DNA of 64,000 nt from Galbula dea (taxonomy: Eukaryota; Chordata; Aves; Piciformes; Galbulidae), in contig VWZX01005643.1 in the NCBI GenBank assembly GCA_013399015.1, forward strand, positions 911,711 to 975,710, read 5' to 3'. The position numbers and the translations under genes were made by a program. The stretch's first letter is position 1; the number at the start of each line of letters is the position of its first letter. The notes under the pieces are model-generated. The model was not told the DNA's origin. It searched no databases and saw only the letters and a list, made by a program, of their open reading frames with translations. Below, one piece after another: positions 33,860 through 47,462 of the stretch.

Positions 33860-36800
33860 AAACTAAGCTACCTTCTTATCTATAAATGTTAGTAATGTCA
33901 CCTGGAAAGTTTGCATGTGTGAATTCTCCTTTCCCAGGAGAAAATGCCTCATTTAAAACAGAGAAACTCAATGTGTAAATTATCCAACCCAAACTAAAAT
34001 ATGCTTGTGAGTTAAGTATCCATAAGCTCCACTGGAACTTGGTTTCATTCCCTGGGAATCATATTCCATTGGCAACCATATTGTACATACTGTGAGTTTA
34101 TAATGCCCTGTAAGTCACAAACTTAATGATGTCACTTTAAAGAGGAGAAACTGAGAAAAGATTCATCTTAGAAATAAAGAGAAATAACTCAAGTTATTGA
34201 GAATAACTGTTGAGAACAGAGGTCTTCTAGTTGTGACAACAGTGGCTGTCATTATGTATGCCATTGGCCATATAGTATGAACTATTTTACCCTGCCTAAT
34301 ACAGTTTTGTACATTTTAAACCATTAAACTTCTAGTATTTAAGACTCTCCTACTTATTATACAATATATACAACTGGAAATGATTGTGTGGTTTTAGAAA
34401 TAAATACTGTATACAATTTTCTATCATCAGTTAAAGACCTCCCCCATCCACATGACAGTGAATTATTTTTCTATCCCTTTTTATCCTCCTTTAGACTCTT
34501 TTGATTAGTTGTAGTCATCTTTACTAAAGCATTATTATTGTATACACTGAATAGCAGGCTAAGTGCTTAATAACAGTGTTACTTTTAAGCTTAAGAGTTA
34601 CTGCTTCTCTGGGACTTAAGTAATTCACAAGCTCTCTTTAAAGGAAATTAATAGATTAAAATTAGGACCACCACAGTTTTACAGCAGATCCTGCCCTTTT
34701 TTGAAGTTATCTGCTCCATTTACAAGTAACTTAGCATTGTTTGCTCCTATGCAAGGGAAGAGATGGCTTGAGGATTAAAAACTTCCTGTGTCATATAAAG
34801 AAATATTCAGTGTAATTAATGCACTATATAAAATTTGGTGGAAATTTGGGTTGAAGTTTTCTTGATTTCTTTTATTTTTTTAATGAACCAGTTTGAACAC
34901 CTGTTACATCTCCAGCAGAAAAAAAAAAAAAATCACTATTTAAATCCTGAAATATGTTAATATTTTAAATACTGACTTCTGAAAAGCCAGCAAACATCTG
35001 CTAATTCAGCAGAAATTTCTTGGTTCCCAAATCAACAGTAAACCAAAGAAACAAAATACTTGCTCACCAAAACAAATCCTACAGACTCCCCACTGTATTA
35101 TGCAGTGGGATTAACAGGTGTGTGCACTTCATGTCCCAGTGTTTTGTAGTTCATACTGGAACTGTTTGTCATTTGAGCAAATTCAGTCTAAAGATGAGAG
35201 AAAATCTGGCAGATTATTGGAGATTTGATCAGGCTTGTTTGAGCTGTACTGAGGGGTGCATGTGTGCCCAGCACATATATGTGAAGTCCTGCAATTTATG
35301 TATATCAGCTAGCAGGAGAAACTGATACAAAGAATGAGTTAGAGACAATCATGAAGCAGAAATAAAATCCAACCCAGCTAATTCTGTGGAGTGTTTGCAA
35401 CTAATATGGCTATAGGAGGTGGTGGGTGTGGAGGGATGCAGAAAGAAACAGCTCTGACATACTCAAAGAGGAAGTCTAACATCTTTATCTGGCATACTAA
35501 AAGCACCCAGCAGAAAGATCACTGTGTGATCACATGGGTTTGTGATTTGCTATGTGATGCCTTAGGGATCCTTCAATGACTGTTGCATGATGAAAAGCAA
35601 AGCTTTTAGAAACTGTAAGTCAGTCCATGGCAGCAATGCATTAATTAGTCTGCAGAATTTGCAACCCTCTGCTATTTCTGTCCTACTTATTTGTTATGTT
35701 GCACCAACTTGACAAGAACTTTGCTTCCCTCACTTAAATATCTCTACAACCCTGATGGTACACTCAGGGTGTATACACCTTTCCATTACATAGGGGTGGG
35801 CTGACCAGCAGGGGCTCAGTTTATGAGTGCTGCCTTTTTGAAGGCTATTCAGTTTCTTTAATTGCATGATGTTATGTTTTAGAATGTGTAAGTAGGAAAA
35901 AATATCTCAGTAGCCTGGCAATTTTAGCTTTCAAGATTATTCCAGACCTACTTTTAATAACTCTATAATTGAATTATACAAAACCCTCTGCATTTTGACA
36001 TATTGGCTAATTGCATGAGGATTTGTGTACCTTCTGGTTTGTTCAATCCAAAGTTCAGAGTGGCTGAAGTTTCTACTGATTTCCAGTGTTAATAAAAGTT
36101 GCCAAGGAATCAAACTGCAGCTTTTTATTTAATTTCCCTATATTAAAATCATAGTTACCTTGCAGTGAGGGAGATTCCAAATCTAACCTGTATCTCTTTG
36201 ATTAAAGCTCTTACTGGCAGCAGAGTATTTTTAAACCTTGTTGTTCTGAGTGTAATATTCTGAATTGTTCTGCTATTGGGCACTTTTATTCAGCTTAGTG
36301 TTAAGTGATAGAAAACCAATGTGAACAGGTGAAAAAAGTAATCTTTTCTAGCAAAAGAGTTATTTGAAACAAAATGAGTCTGGTATTTCCATGAATACAC
36401 ATAATTCCCATTCTTAACCTTGGTTTTCCCCAGTGAAGACTGCAGGGTTTTCCTGTTGGCTGACAATCACATGCAGATATGACAGCATATCAAAACTCAG
36501 CATTTTTCAGACCTTCCCAGTGGCTCTTCATCCATCTGGCCCATGTGTGTTCCCAGTCATCTTCCTCTTTTGCTCAAAGCAGCTGCTGGGCAACCTTGAT
36601 TGCTGGTGGCCACCTTCTATTTCAGCTTCAGACTTCTCCGAGAGCAACACTGAATGGTGGGGAAAACAAAATACTTTTGCTCTGCAGTGCTGCTAGTGAA
36701 AAAGGAGGAATGACATTCTTGAAGTCCTCTTTTCTGTGCATAATTAACATGTACAGAGTTCTCCCTTTCTCCCAGGTTTTGCTGACTCTAACTAGGTATG

Positions 36801-37190
36801 TATCAGTAGTTCCAAACCACTGTGATGAACAGCTCTTTGACTACCTGCCATTTATCCCCTTCACATTAGTGTACCTCAAGCTGCTCATCTGCTGCAAAAT
36901 AAAATAATGCCCCCCCAAAAGGATACTTTGCACCTTTTGCAGCACTTTTATGCAGTGGTTTAAGCATGTGAGATATGAATGGGTCCTGGGATGTGTTTAT
37001 ACTCAGGTCTCCTTTAGGCCATGCTGTATTTTGCAGTCAAGTATGCTTAGCTCTGCTATCTTTTAAGCAGTGAATCGTATCTTAAAAATACTAAAGTATG
37101 TAAGTGAAAGCTTATGCTGTGGAGCTAACTTCTCAGTTATGTTTACACCTGCATTTTCAGTCTGTTATACCCATTTCTCATGTTACCATG

Positions 37191-37269
37191 GACCTGATTC
37201 AGGAAAACATGTAAGTAAGTGCTTAATTAAGTGCTTTCCTAACTAGGTGTCCTTTTCTGAATTGGGTCC
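37191..37269. repeat. Old short palindromic repeat (MITE type)
   Basis: It opens with GACCTGATTCAGG and closes with CTGAATTGGGTCC, which are inverted relatives (about 10 of 12 positions). Between them lie AAGTGCTTAATTAAGTGCTT blocks, themselves palindromic. This matches the layout of an old interspersed palindromic repeat common in sauropsid genomes. No target duplication was confirmed. Confidence 0.55.
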
Positions 37270-39836
37270 CAGAAGAGTAACTGGCATGTGGGCTGCAAAC
37301 TCTCACCTGGGTCATTCTAGGAGTGGATATTAGAAGGCAAACCATTTTTTTTCCTGCTATTCCTGTTTTGTGGAAGTCTCCCACTACTCCAGATGTTTTT
37401 TGATTTTGATAAACTGCATTCATCTGTGAGCTGAATCAGGCTTTATATTTATGATATCCATGACTTAAATCCCTTTGTTTTGAGTAAATACAGGTTATAA
37501 TTGATAGAAAGTGTATTTGCATTTCAAGTCAGAAAGCTGGGTGCCATGGCAGCTGTTAAAGAAATGAAAGAAAACCTTCTTCTCAACCTGGAGGTCACTT
37601 TTGTACCCTTTGGTTTTGATATTTAGTGGGTTTTAGATTTTACTTTTATAACAAAATGAATTTAGCTATTTTGAAGATCACATGACCAATTGCCCAAAGT
37701 GTCTTTCCTCAGCTGCCTATTCAACCCTATAGGTTCTGTGAAACCAGAACTTTCCTCTGCTTCATTAGCTGCAAAGGAAGATCCTTCTTTTATTTGTTGT
37801 TCAGAGCCCGTCATAAATAATTTAATAAGCACAAGTGATTAAGGCATTAAGAATTAAAGTAGGTTTAGAATCAGGCTATGGTAATGGAGAAGTATTGCCT
37901 AAGTTACCAGCTGGGCAAAAAAGAAGAAAAAGCCTTAGCTCTTCACCTAAGTCCTGTAAAACTGGCAAGAGTTTGTTGGAAAGAACCTGACTGAGAACCA
38001 CATTTAGGAAAAAACCCCCCAACTTCCCAAAGAACTGTAGTGGTTCTTGAATGCAATATTCAGACTTATTCTTCTGTCATTTCCCCTTGACAAAGTGGCA
38101 CATAATTTTGGCAGCATATATTTTCCTAAAAGACTCAGAAATACAAATATTTGTCCTTTGTTTTTCAGTCTTTGGATTATCAGTGTCACATTAACATTCC
38201 TGCAACTCTTCATTAATAAGTTAATTAAGTTTTTGTATCTTTCATAGAACATTTTTAAAGAAGGGAAAGACTGTTGATGAAAATGCTGGGTTTATTATTC
38301 AGTAGATGCAAGAAAAAAAAGTGTGTTGCAGGAAAAATGCTTACCTTCAAAATCTTAAGTGTATTGTTGTTTCACTATGTATCCCATGGATGCTGGGCTA
38401 TGTTTTTTTCCTGTAAGATGAACTAGTAAAACTAGTAAATATCTATTAACTTCTTGGCCTAAATGTGAATTGAGGTAATTTGTACGATTCTAGGAGGATA
38501 TAATTCGCTTTAAGAGAATTTTACTTATTTGATGAATTTATAAACTTCAGGAAATTCTTTCAAAACTAAATAATTAAGAAACCAGCCTGGTTTTTAGTGG
38601 TGTTCACAGAACTATACATATCAGAAAATAAAACTAGTTCCAGGAAGCCAATCAAAAATAATTATAATCAATGTCCTTAGCAGATTGAAAGCTCCTAACA
38701 TAGGTTTGAGACCCCAGGGCAAAATTACAGAAGAAAATACTTCCCTTTCCTGCTCCAATGTTTTTGCTCTTCCCTTTCCACCTCTGTTCTCTCAAGTGCA
38801 TGGAGCTGGCAGTAAACTGGTGGAAACAGTTGTATATCTGATTTCTGTAAAGGCATTGATTGATGTCACTGGTGAGCTTGGCTGTCTTGCCTCACAGGAA
38901 ATAAGGGCAGGGAATCAGTAACAAAAGTAAATTTATTCAGATGAAGCAACCAGAACTATCAAAGCATCAGCTACTGCTGTCCTCTTCTGACTGGTCCAAG
39001 AAACCACTGAGGTGTGGCACCTGAGGTGGGATATCTATCCACTAAGACATGGGATTTCTTTTCCTTTGGATTTTTCTATTATTGGTATCAAATAGTTTCT
39101 GTGCCAGAGACAGCAGTAATTGCAGTTATCTGTTTGAAGGCAGGCTGGCTGTGGGCTCTCTAAATCATCTTTTCTCTTTGTCTTTGCATACATTTTCTGT
39201 ATGCTCCAATGCACTCATTTCTTGGTGGAGAAAAGACTTTTCCCTCAGCAAACCACAGGTGTAGATGGAATGCATGGTGATGGAGGTATGTGTGGGAGGA
39301 AAATGCAGCCCTTCTCCACTTTAGTGATCAGAGCATAATTTCTGATGCAGTTACACTACTGATGTATATCCATTTTGATCCAGAATGACAGTAGAATTGG
39401 CTAAACTAGTAATTGCTGCTTTCTTGACCACTTCTAGAGATGGAGGGCAAAATCCACCACTGACACATGAAGGTTTAAATCAATAAGATCAATGCATTTT
39501 CTCCTACCTGGAACACCGTCAGGTTGGAGTGTGAGCATTATAGTGTTTGAATCTCCATGTTAATGCCTCAAAACATCTTGTCAGCAAGGTATTAAATCAC
39601 CAGAGGAAACAGTCCATAATTTTTCAGGAGAATAGGAAGAGATAGCACTGAGCACCCAACTGTACATGGTATTTCAATATCTTTTTCCTACTATGCCTGA
39701 GGAAAGCCAGAGGGCAAGTACTGAAGACCTTTGCTAAAGGCTTCTTTGAGAAAGAGAATAAAGAACAGCATTTAATCTGCTCACTAGTATATGATGTTAA
39801 AGGCAACAATAAGGTGTAGTAAATCACTTCTGTGTT

Positions 39837-39837
<1 letters not shown>

Positions 39838-39868
<31 letters not shown>
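39838..39868. repeat. Microsatellite (TA)n(CA)n
   Basis: About 6 TA units are followed directly by about 10 CA units. This compound dinucleotide repeat is likely to vary in length between individuals. Confidence 0.95.
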
Positions 39869-42439
39869 TCTTTCTTCTGCTTGCTGATAGTTGATATTTT
39901 TTTCTGCCTGGGTTTCCTGTCAACCTAGGCTGTCAGTTTTGTTCTGCCTTTTTTTTTCACCCTGCAATTATATTTTTTGGGAAGGATTACCTCATGGAAG
40001 AACTCAACATACCTGCACCATGCAGTGGTGGAAGGTCGGAGTACACAGTGGTGTCCATGATGCTCCATGGAGAAGAAACAAGACAGAAGAGTTATCAATC
40101 TTTTAATATAAAGCATTTCTGAATGTGCAGATGCAGAGGTGCAACATCAAGAAGAATTACAGCTAATAAACAGGGGTTTTGAGGTGTGCAATTTTAGATG
40201 TTGCCATGTACTACTCCAGTCTCCCTCCAGGTACCTGTCTCGCTGTTGCATGTTGTCCTTAGCATGAAGTTTCAAACACTAAAGTTTTGTATAACTTCAT
40301 GGGACACAGAGAGTTAAGACTTTTTGGGGCTATGTATTTATGTTTATCTGTGGTATTTTTTCATTCCTCTGGGATATGGGAATTGAGCACCCTTTATATT
40401 AAATTTCTTGCAACATATAAGACAGACTGAGGACTTAAATATGTGTATATCTAATGCAAGCCACCACTTCACCATTTTATTGGAGAACACCCTCCTAGTC
40501 ATTAAAAAATAATAAAAAATGAATAAAAATAAAAAGTCTGCTCTTACCTTGGGTACTTAACTACACCAGGTGGCTCATAGTTGAGAAGCAAAGCCAGAAC
40601 AATGCATCCCTGACCTACCTAGTAAACAACAGGTTAACAATCAAACCCACTTCTTTGGCACTGCCTTATTCCCCTCTATGTATTGTATATGGAACTCCAA
40701 AAGTAAATTACTGCTCAAGATTCTACTCAAATCTAAATATCTAAATCTGTTCTAGATTTAGCCCTTGGTACCTGGCTGCTAGTTGTTCAGTAAGATTAGC
40801 TGGTGATCAAGATGGTTACCAGATTTATCACCCATAAGTGAATGCTACCTTCCTTGTTACCAAAACAGGAGCAAATTTCCACTGAGACAAAATGCCTTTC
40901 CATCGTTTTGAACCTTTTTTGCCACAGTATTTTCTGTCAGTACTTGGTGTCCTCTCTGCTCTTTGTTTTGTTTCCTCTGTGGCTTGTGAAACACCCTCAT
41001 TAGCTCTTTCATTCTGGCCAGTTGTAACAGTGCTGATTCACAGGCAGTTTTTATTCCACTGGCTTTTTGACTCTTTTTTTCACCCTAGTCAACCAGCAAA
41101 ACAAAACTTGCATAGCATTCTGAAAGGGGTAGTGGGAACTAAGGTTCAGCCAGATTCATCTTCTCCTGCTACCAGTGACATTTCTTCTTTTCATTCATCT
41201 GTCTCCTCTGGTTCTTTTCAGTCTTGAGACACTGGATTTGAAAATTCCAAGTAATTTTTCATAAACCTCTTTAAAATAATTTCATAGGATCCTCACAAGT
41301 ACTGAAGTTAGAGTTCTTTTTAACAAATTAGAAGCTGACCTTGTCATCATTCCTGATGCTATACAGAAATGTATGTATACCTCTGTTTATACTTGGAAGT
41401 GCCTGTCTCACCTTATCTGAATTAAATTTCAAACTGTGTGTCTTGCTTGTAAAAAAATACTATAAATCTGTTAAATAATACAGCTTTTGAGATTAGGACT
41501 AAAACCTTGTAAATCTGTGTCATCATCAGTATCTTTTAAAAGATGGCACAAATGGTGACATCTGGGAGCCAATTCATCATTTAATTAAATTATCCTGTAA
41601 TGAAATCTGCCTTAATGAGATTAATTTTAATTATTAATCAGGAGCTGACATGGGCACAAGGCACCATAAATAATAAATGGAAGCTGTGTCTGCTCTCTTT
41701 CTGAGAAAGGACCTACTTTAGAAGAGCAGTGCTTTTCATGAAGCTATGGTGGGGTTTTTTTGTGCTGTCATGATCTCTGTTTTGTTGAATTTGGTTTCTG
41801 TTTCAAACTTTGAGGCAGAATTTTAGTCCTGTTTCTGTTGGTAAGTAACTGTTGATGTTTTAATGTTTCATTTGATTCAGTCATTGCATAACCTGTCACC
41901 TTCAGTATTCCAGAAACAAATTCTGATTTTGTTTTCATCTATAGTAGCTAATTACAATAAGCATATTTTAGAGGTAAACAACATATGTATCATTTACTGA
42001 GGTTGTGCCTAAAATGTGCAAGGCTTTGAGCTAGTCTATGCTGTCTCACCTGTGTTTATATGCATACATGTAGTCACACTCATACAGCTTCACCCATGTT
42101 CTGCTGTAATGTCTATCTCCATGTGGATTACATTAGAGCTATATTATGAATGCTGTTTATAAAGACTTCTATTCCTTGGCCATAGCAGAAGTTTATCTAG
42201 GAGCCATGACTGAAAAAATTATCCCTGTGGGTACCAACCACAAGTGCTGTGTGACACTTTTGACTTGCTTGCTTGAGGAGTAAACTCTTTGCCTTTACCT
42301 CCACTAATAGGCAGAACACCACTGGCTTTTACTAGCCAAATGCAAACAAACTGGTTCCACAAGGCTGGAATTGAGTGATTATTTCTTTGGCCTCCTGGGC
42401 CATGCACATAACCTGCCATCTATATTTCTTTTGTTACTG

Positions 42440-42889
42440 CTTGAAAGAGTCCAGCACAGAGTCAGGAAGCTAATTAAGGGGGTGGAACATCTTCCTTATG
42501 AGGAAAGGCTGAGGAAGCTGGGTCTCTTTAGCTTGGAGAAGAGGAGACTAAGGGGTGACCTCATCTATGCTTATAAATATGTGAAGGGTGGGTGTCAGGA
42601 CGATGGGGTCAGGCTCTTCTCAGTGAAGCCCAGTGACAGGACAAGGGGCAAAGCTGAAGGATAAGAGGTTCCATGTGAATACAAGACAAAATTTTTTCCC
42701 AGTTCAGGTGCCTGAGCACTGGCACAGACTGCCCAGAGAGGTTGGGGAGTCTCCTTCTCTGGAGACATTCAAGACCTCTCTGGACGCGCTTCTGTGTGAC
42801 CTGGTCTAGGGAATCCTGCTGTGGCAGGGGGGTTGGACTAGAATATCTTTTGAGGTCCATTCCAGCTCCTAACATTCTGTGATTGTGTC
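42440..42889 (+). mobile_element. CR1 LINE 3' fragment, about 450 bp
   Basis: In + orientation it opens with TTGAAAGAGTCCAGCACAGA and ends with CCTAACATTCTGTGATTGTG. The + frame preceding 42664 reads CR1 ORF2 motifs such as LRKLGLFSLEKRRLRGDLI and SDRTRG, and then breaks. Its 3' part (GTGACCTGGTCTAGGGAATC, CTGCTGTGGCAGGGGGGTTG) is nearly identical to the fragment at 50818, so both belong to one subfamily distinct from the other copies. Confidence 0.95.
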
Positions 42890-45090
42890 ATATGTTTCAG
42901 TTCCAGCATTTTGTGAATATCTGGTTACCTTTCATTGTCTTAATGGTTGAAAAATAAGACCAAAGTTAGAGCAAGAGCTGTCGATGCTGAGGAGTGTCAG
43001 TAGCAACCTGCCGCATACAGGAGTTTCTGACTGAATGCAGTTTTTGTAGGCTGCCATCAAGCTGTTGACCTGACAGCACAACCCACATTTGGACCTCATT
43101 AGATGAGAGAATGAGTAAGCAAATGAAATCAAAAGACCTTGAAAAAGCAAGATCTCACCTCAGGTGAAATTGATTGGAAGTTGCCAGCTGTTTCAGCAGA
43201 GCCCAAATTTAAGTTCTGATTCCCCATCAAATTGTGTCTCTTGTTAAACCAAAATGCTGTACTTCTAGCAGCTATCATATTCTTTCAGTTACAGTAGTTG
43301 GACCTTATAATTGCATCATATAATTTGTAACAGTGGTAAGGGCAGAAATATGTAGAAATCATAGACTGAAATGACTTACTGCCAGTGTTAGGACAGCTGA
43401 AAATGATTTGTAATGGGAATTGTTTGCATCCCAGAGACTTTCTTATCTGTGCCTTATAGTATTCTCAGATGCTGATGATTTTGGAAAGAGGTTTTCACTC
43501 TGTCAAATTGCCACAGATTCTTGGTGGACATCCTGGTTTCCATAATATGGTTAAGACTAGACTGATTGTTCTGTAGAGCCTATGCTATATGATAGAAGTA
43601 ATTGTAAATATTGTACAAGGTAAACATGTTTTAAATAAGTACTTTATGCAATATGACTCAATAAATATTTGAAGGATATTAATTACAGAAAGAAACATAG
43701 CTCAGCCTAAAGGAGTTCTTTAGGTCACTTAAATATAAGTCCTAAAGATACTGGAAAAAATATGCTGAAGTCTTGATGCATTTCTTTTCTATAATTTAAC
43801 TAAAATTAGAAGATTGAAATTTCCTGTGTCATAATCTTACCAGTTTCTCAGTGTATGTGACATAGTGTATCTGCTTTGGTATATATAATTCAAAATGAAC
43901 TTTTAATCCAGTAAGAATCTTGGCCCCACCCAAACTCCTCTTTTATGGTAAGCAAGACACTGTTTGTTTGGAATTCTCATAAGAGCCTGAGATCTGACTG
44001 ATCAGCTCTTCAAGAATTTTCACAAGACATGCAGGAGCATTCTGCATGGAACTGCTTTTGAGGAAGTTTAACAGGCTTGTGAAAAGAGGGTAGGTTCTGA
44101 CACAGACAAAGTTCTGGTTAAAAGATGGGAAACAAAAAGTAAAACCACCAAAAAGAATTGGATATCTTAGTGACTTTATTCTTTAAATGTCAGTTTAAAA
44201 AAGTTAACATTTAAAAATGGAAGGATCAGAGAATTTTTTTGAGCAAGTATCAGTCTGTGATTTCCCTATTCTTACATATTTTCAGTGTCTGCTAAAGGTG
44301 GGATATTGGGTTCAATGTCTTCTGGGTTTTGGGGGTTGGTTTTTTTTTTGAGGAGGGGAGCACTTTGTTATCTTGAACAGATCTAGTTATGTTCTTAAGC
44401 AAAGAGTTGTTGATTGTAGAAAAATTTACATTAACTTGGATCAAGAGCATAGTGTGATCTCCCAAGCAGGCTGCAGGGACATCACACTTTCCATGAATGC
44501 AGTGTGACCCACTCTGCTAGCAGAGGCTGTATTCATTTTGGATCTGTATGTGCCTTTGAACAGAAGACCTTGTATCTCTCTAGAGGGGCAAATTTCACTT
44601 GGTTTTGAGCCACTGAGCTCAGTGTTGTAATCTGTCTGGTACTGGCCAGTCAGCCCTTGTGTCATTGTGTGCTGTTCAAATGCAGGATGTTCCACTGTGT
44701 GCTAGCAGCCAGGTTCATTATTCTCCATCTACTTGATTCCCACATACATCTCTACATTGCAATCAGCCCTCAAGTTGGCTTTGTTCTTTGGGAGCTGATC
44801 CAAAGTGCACTGACACTTAGAGGAGTCTTCCAAGTAACTGCTATAGGCTTTGGAACAAGTTGAGTATTGCAATACAGGCTGGAAACATTCAAAGAAGAGT
44901 CACTGTTTCACACTTGCATACACACACTTAAATGTGTTCAAAGGATTTATTATCCAAGGGCTATGGAGAATATTTTGTTCAACAGCTGCACATAAAAATA
45001 ATACTATCCAGTCAGAAAAGAGCAAACTCACTTCTGGCATGGTGGCCTGGCAGATGTTAGGAAGTCTGTTTTTGAAGGTGGGTGTGCACC

Positions 45091-45104
45091 CACACCCGGG
45101 TGTG
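45091..45104. repeat. 14-bp perfect palindrome CACACCCGGGTGTG
   Basis: This is a perfect inverted repeat within a GT/CA-rich stretch (45078-45115). It could be a binding site or a chance product of local GT-rich sequence. Confidence 0.6.
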
Positions 45105-46225
45105 TATGTGTTTGCAAAGTTGTCTGCTGATCCAACTCATTTCTAGCTTTTGGGGAGAATTATTGCAAGACTTCAGTGAGCTGTGGATTCATTTAAAATG
45201 TTTTAGTTTGCTGTCCAGCTTTGCCCAGATGCATTCAATAGATGACAGATTGGAGGGTGATATTGGCTAGCCTTTATACATTTAACACTCCAGCCCATTC
45301 TTCAGGCACACACTAAGATCTGGACAAATGTTTAATGTCATTGTTAAGCTGCAAAATTAAAGCTAGGCCAGTTGGACATGATCTGCTTGGAAAAGCACAG
45401 CTCTGCAGAACATTCTGGTAGTCTTCTTGGGCAGGACAGCTTTAATATTGTGCAGTCCCTGAATTACCTTGGCTCAAAGTCAAAACAATTGTCATGCCAT
45501 TAACTTATCCTTCCTTTAGCTGCTGAGAAGTGTCTGCTCCCCAGGGTTTGTAGGTGGATGTGAGATGCCTGCATTTGGAGTTGTCCCCATATCCATTTTT
45601 TTCCATGTTCCAAAGTCCCACTTGGCTCCTACTGAGTTTAAAATATGCCACTTGAAACCGTGTTTTCATTAGGCTTATCACCCTTGCATACTGATCTGCT
45701 TTTGATCTCATTGGGTCTGTGTCTGTTCCATAATTGGTTTGTTCACATTTCCTAATGTATAAATGGATAAGGAGATTTTAGGTGTGATATCTAACTTGCC
45801 AAGAAACTGGAATTTGTAAGTTCAGCCAATCTAGATTTACACTTGCTTTCTGATGGATACATGTGAATGTAAATTGGGGTTACTCACTTTAATTTACATA
45901 CCAAAGAGCCAGCAGAAGGTGTAAGTTACTATAGCAGTCAATAACTAACTTATTAATGTGTGCTCCTTTTGGTTACATTACCTGCTTAGCCTCTCTCCTG
46001 ACTCTTCAGTGTATCAGCAACACATTTATGAGCTCAAATATATTTTAAAATTCAAATTCAGAGATAATACATAGAAAGATGTAATTATAATTTATGATTG
46101 AGTGTGGATATAAATTTTATGATGCTAGCTGCACTCATTTCAGTCCTGAGGCCTGTTCTGACACTCCAAGAATCAAAAATTGAGGTAACAAGGAGAAACA
46201 TGCCTTAGACTCTTCTGGCTTGTGA

Positions 46226-46276
46226 AATCAGTGGGAGATCTGCTCTGGACTTCAGTGGTGAAAGATCAGACCTTCA
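46226..46276. repeat. Possible old amniote repeat fragment
   Basis: AAATCAGTGGGAGATCTGCT, then GGACTTCAGTGGTGAAAGAT, then CAGACC. The blocks resemble the old repeat family with TTCAATGGG and GATCAGGCC-type motifs. Recognition is approximate. Confidence 0.35.
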
Positions 46277-47418
46277 CAATAAGAGTCTTCTGGCACTTGT
46301 TTGATTTCTTAGAATTAATTCATGTCATTCTACTTCCCAGGATTGCCTGTTCTCAGTCAAAGTGTTTTAAACACCAATTCTAACTATGATTTGAACCACC
46401 CATCAGAAAAAAGCCCTCTTTATTTTGCTTTTAAGAGTATTTTTAGACTGAGGTTTTTCATTAAGAAACATTGTCATTGACAATATAACGATGACACGTG
46501 GACCTGTCTTGCATGACACCTGAAAAACAAGTAAAGAAAATGACCATCTAACTTCAGCTTTAAGGACCCCTGATCACATCTTTCTCTGTGCTGATGAGGT
46601 TCATGCTCTAAAGATTCAGGAAAAGCAAGACACAGAGTCAGTTTCATGCAGTAGGAAGCTCTATGATCTCTTCACATAGAGTCAAACGGAAGGCACTACT
46701 TAATGTTTTCCAAATGCTCAAGGTTAATTGTTCATTGACACATGTTCTTCTGAAACAGCCTCTCAGCTTTTTTTGATTTGATTTCCTACATTTTGTTGAG
46801 ATGGTAGCTGTTTCAAGCTACTTGTCCCCCCAGAATTCTTCTTTTGAGCTGCTCAGTTTATTCTTACACTTGATGGTCCTCCAGGTCCTATTTATGTTCC
46901 TTTCTCAATAACCAACTCTAAGAGAAGGTGTCCCTCTGAGCTTGCAAAACTAACCTTGTAATCTGTGGTGGTCACTCCAGTTTTGTTTATGTGGCAAATC
47001 TTTTTATAGAAGCCAGAAGTTTACATTTTAATTAAATACTAAAGTATCAGCCTCAAAGTTCTAAGTGTTGAATTTCTTTTTGAGTAAAGCAAGATATACT
47101 ACAAAACTGTTTATCTCTTTAAATATGATAATAGAAGAGTTCACACAACTGCTTCAAGCATCTAACTTTATGTAGAGGTTTAGTGGATCAAAATTCAGGT
47201 TCACCCAACCTAATTGGAACTCCCCATTGAGGAACCCAGGTTAGAAGTCAGCTGGTGAAGAGATGAGGCCCCTGCCACCCTCCTTCCCTGGCACTGCTTA
47301 GATAGGTAGGAGTGCTGGTACTCTAGAGAACAGCATAAATCACCTCACACAAAATCTACTGTAAGGTTACCCAGTGGTCACTTTTGAGTCTCTGAATCTT
47401 TCTGTGCTGCCACAGGAA

Positions 47419-47462
47419 AGCATGGAGGGAGGGAGAGAGGGAAAGAAAGAGGGAGAGAAGGA
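47419..47462 (+). repeat. Purine-only tract, (GGGA)n-like
   Basis: About 40 bases of almost pure purine (GGAGGGAGGGAGAGAGGG and following). Tracts of this type can form triplex (H-DNA) structures and vary in length. Confidence 0.8.

Larger units (their letters stand above)
33631..42439 (+). other. EYA4: EYA4 intron 2, segment between CR1 copies at 33.6 and 42.4 kb
   Basis: This is noncoding AT-rich sequence. It holds a G-rich tract at 33835-33859, a poly-A run near 34918-34932, an old palindromic repeat at 37191-37269, a TA/CA microsatellite at 39838-39868 and an A-rich stretch near 40503-40537. Open frames of up to 142 codons (36479-36907) have no recognisable motif. No exon with splice-site support was recognised. 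Confidence 0.5.

Noticed and set aside
35805..35819. Another CTCF-like CCAGCAGGGG sequence
   Set aside because: Only the first ten bases fit; the 3' half of the core does not match, and the surroundings are AT-rich.
36479..36907. A 142-codon open frame in intron 2
   Set aside because: An overlapping frame (36433-36696) is also open, and neither shows motifs or splice sites. It is read as noncoding.
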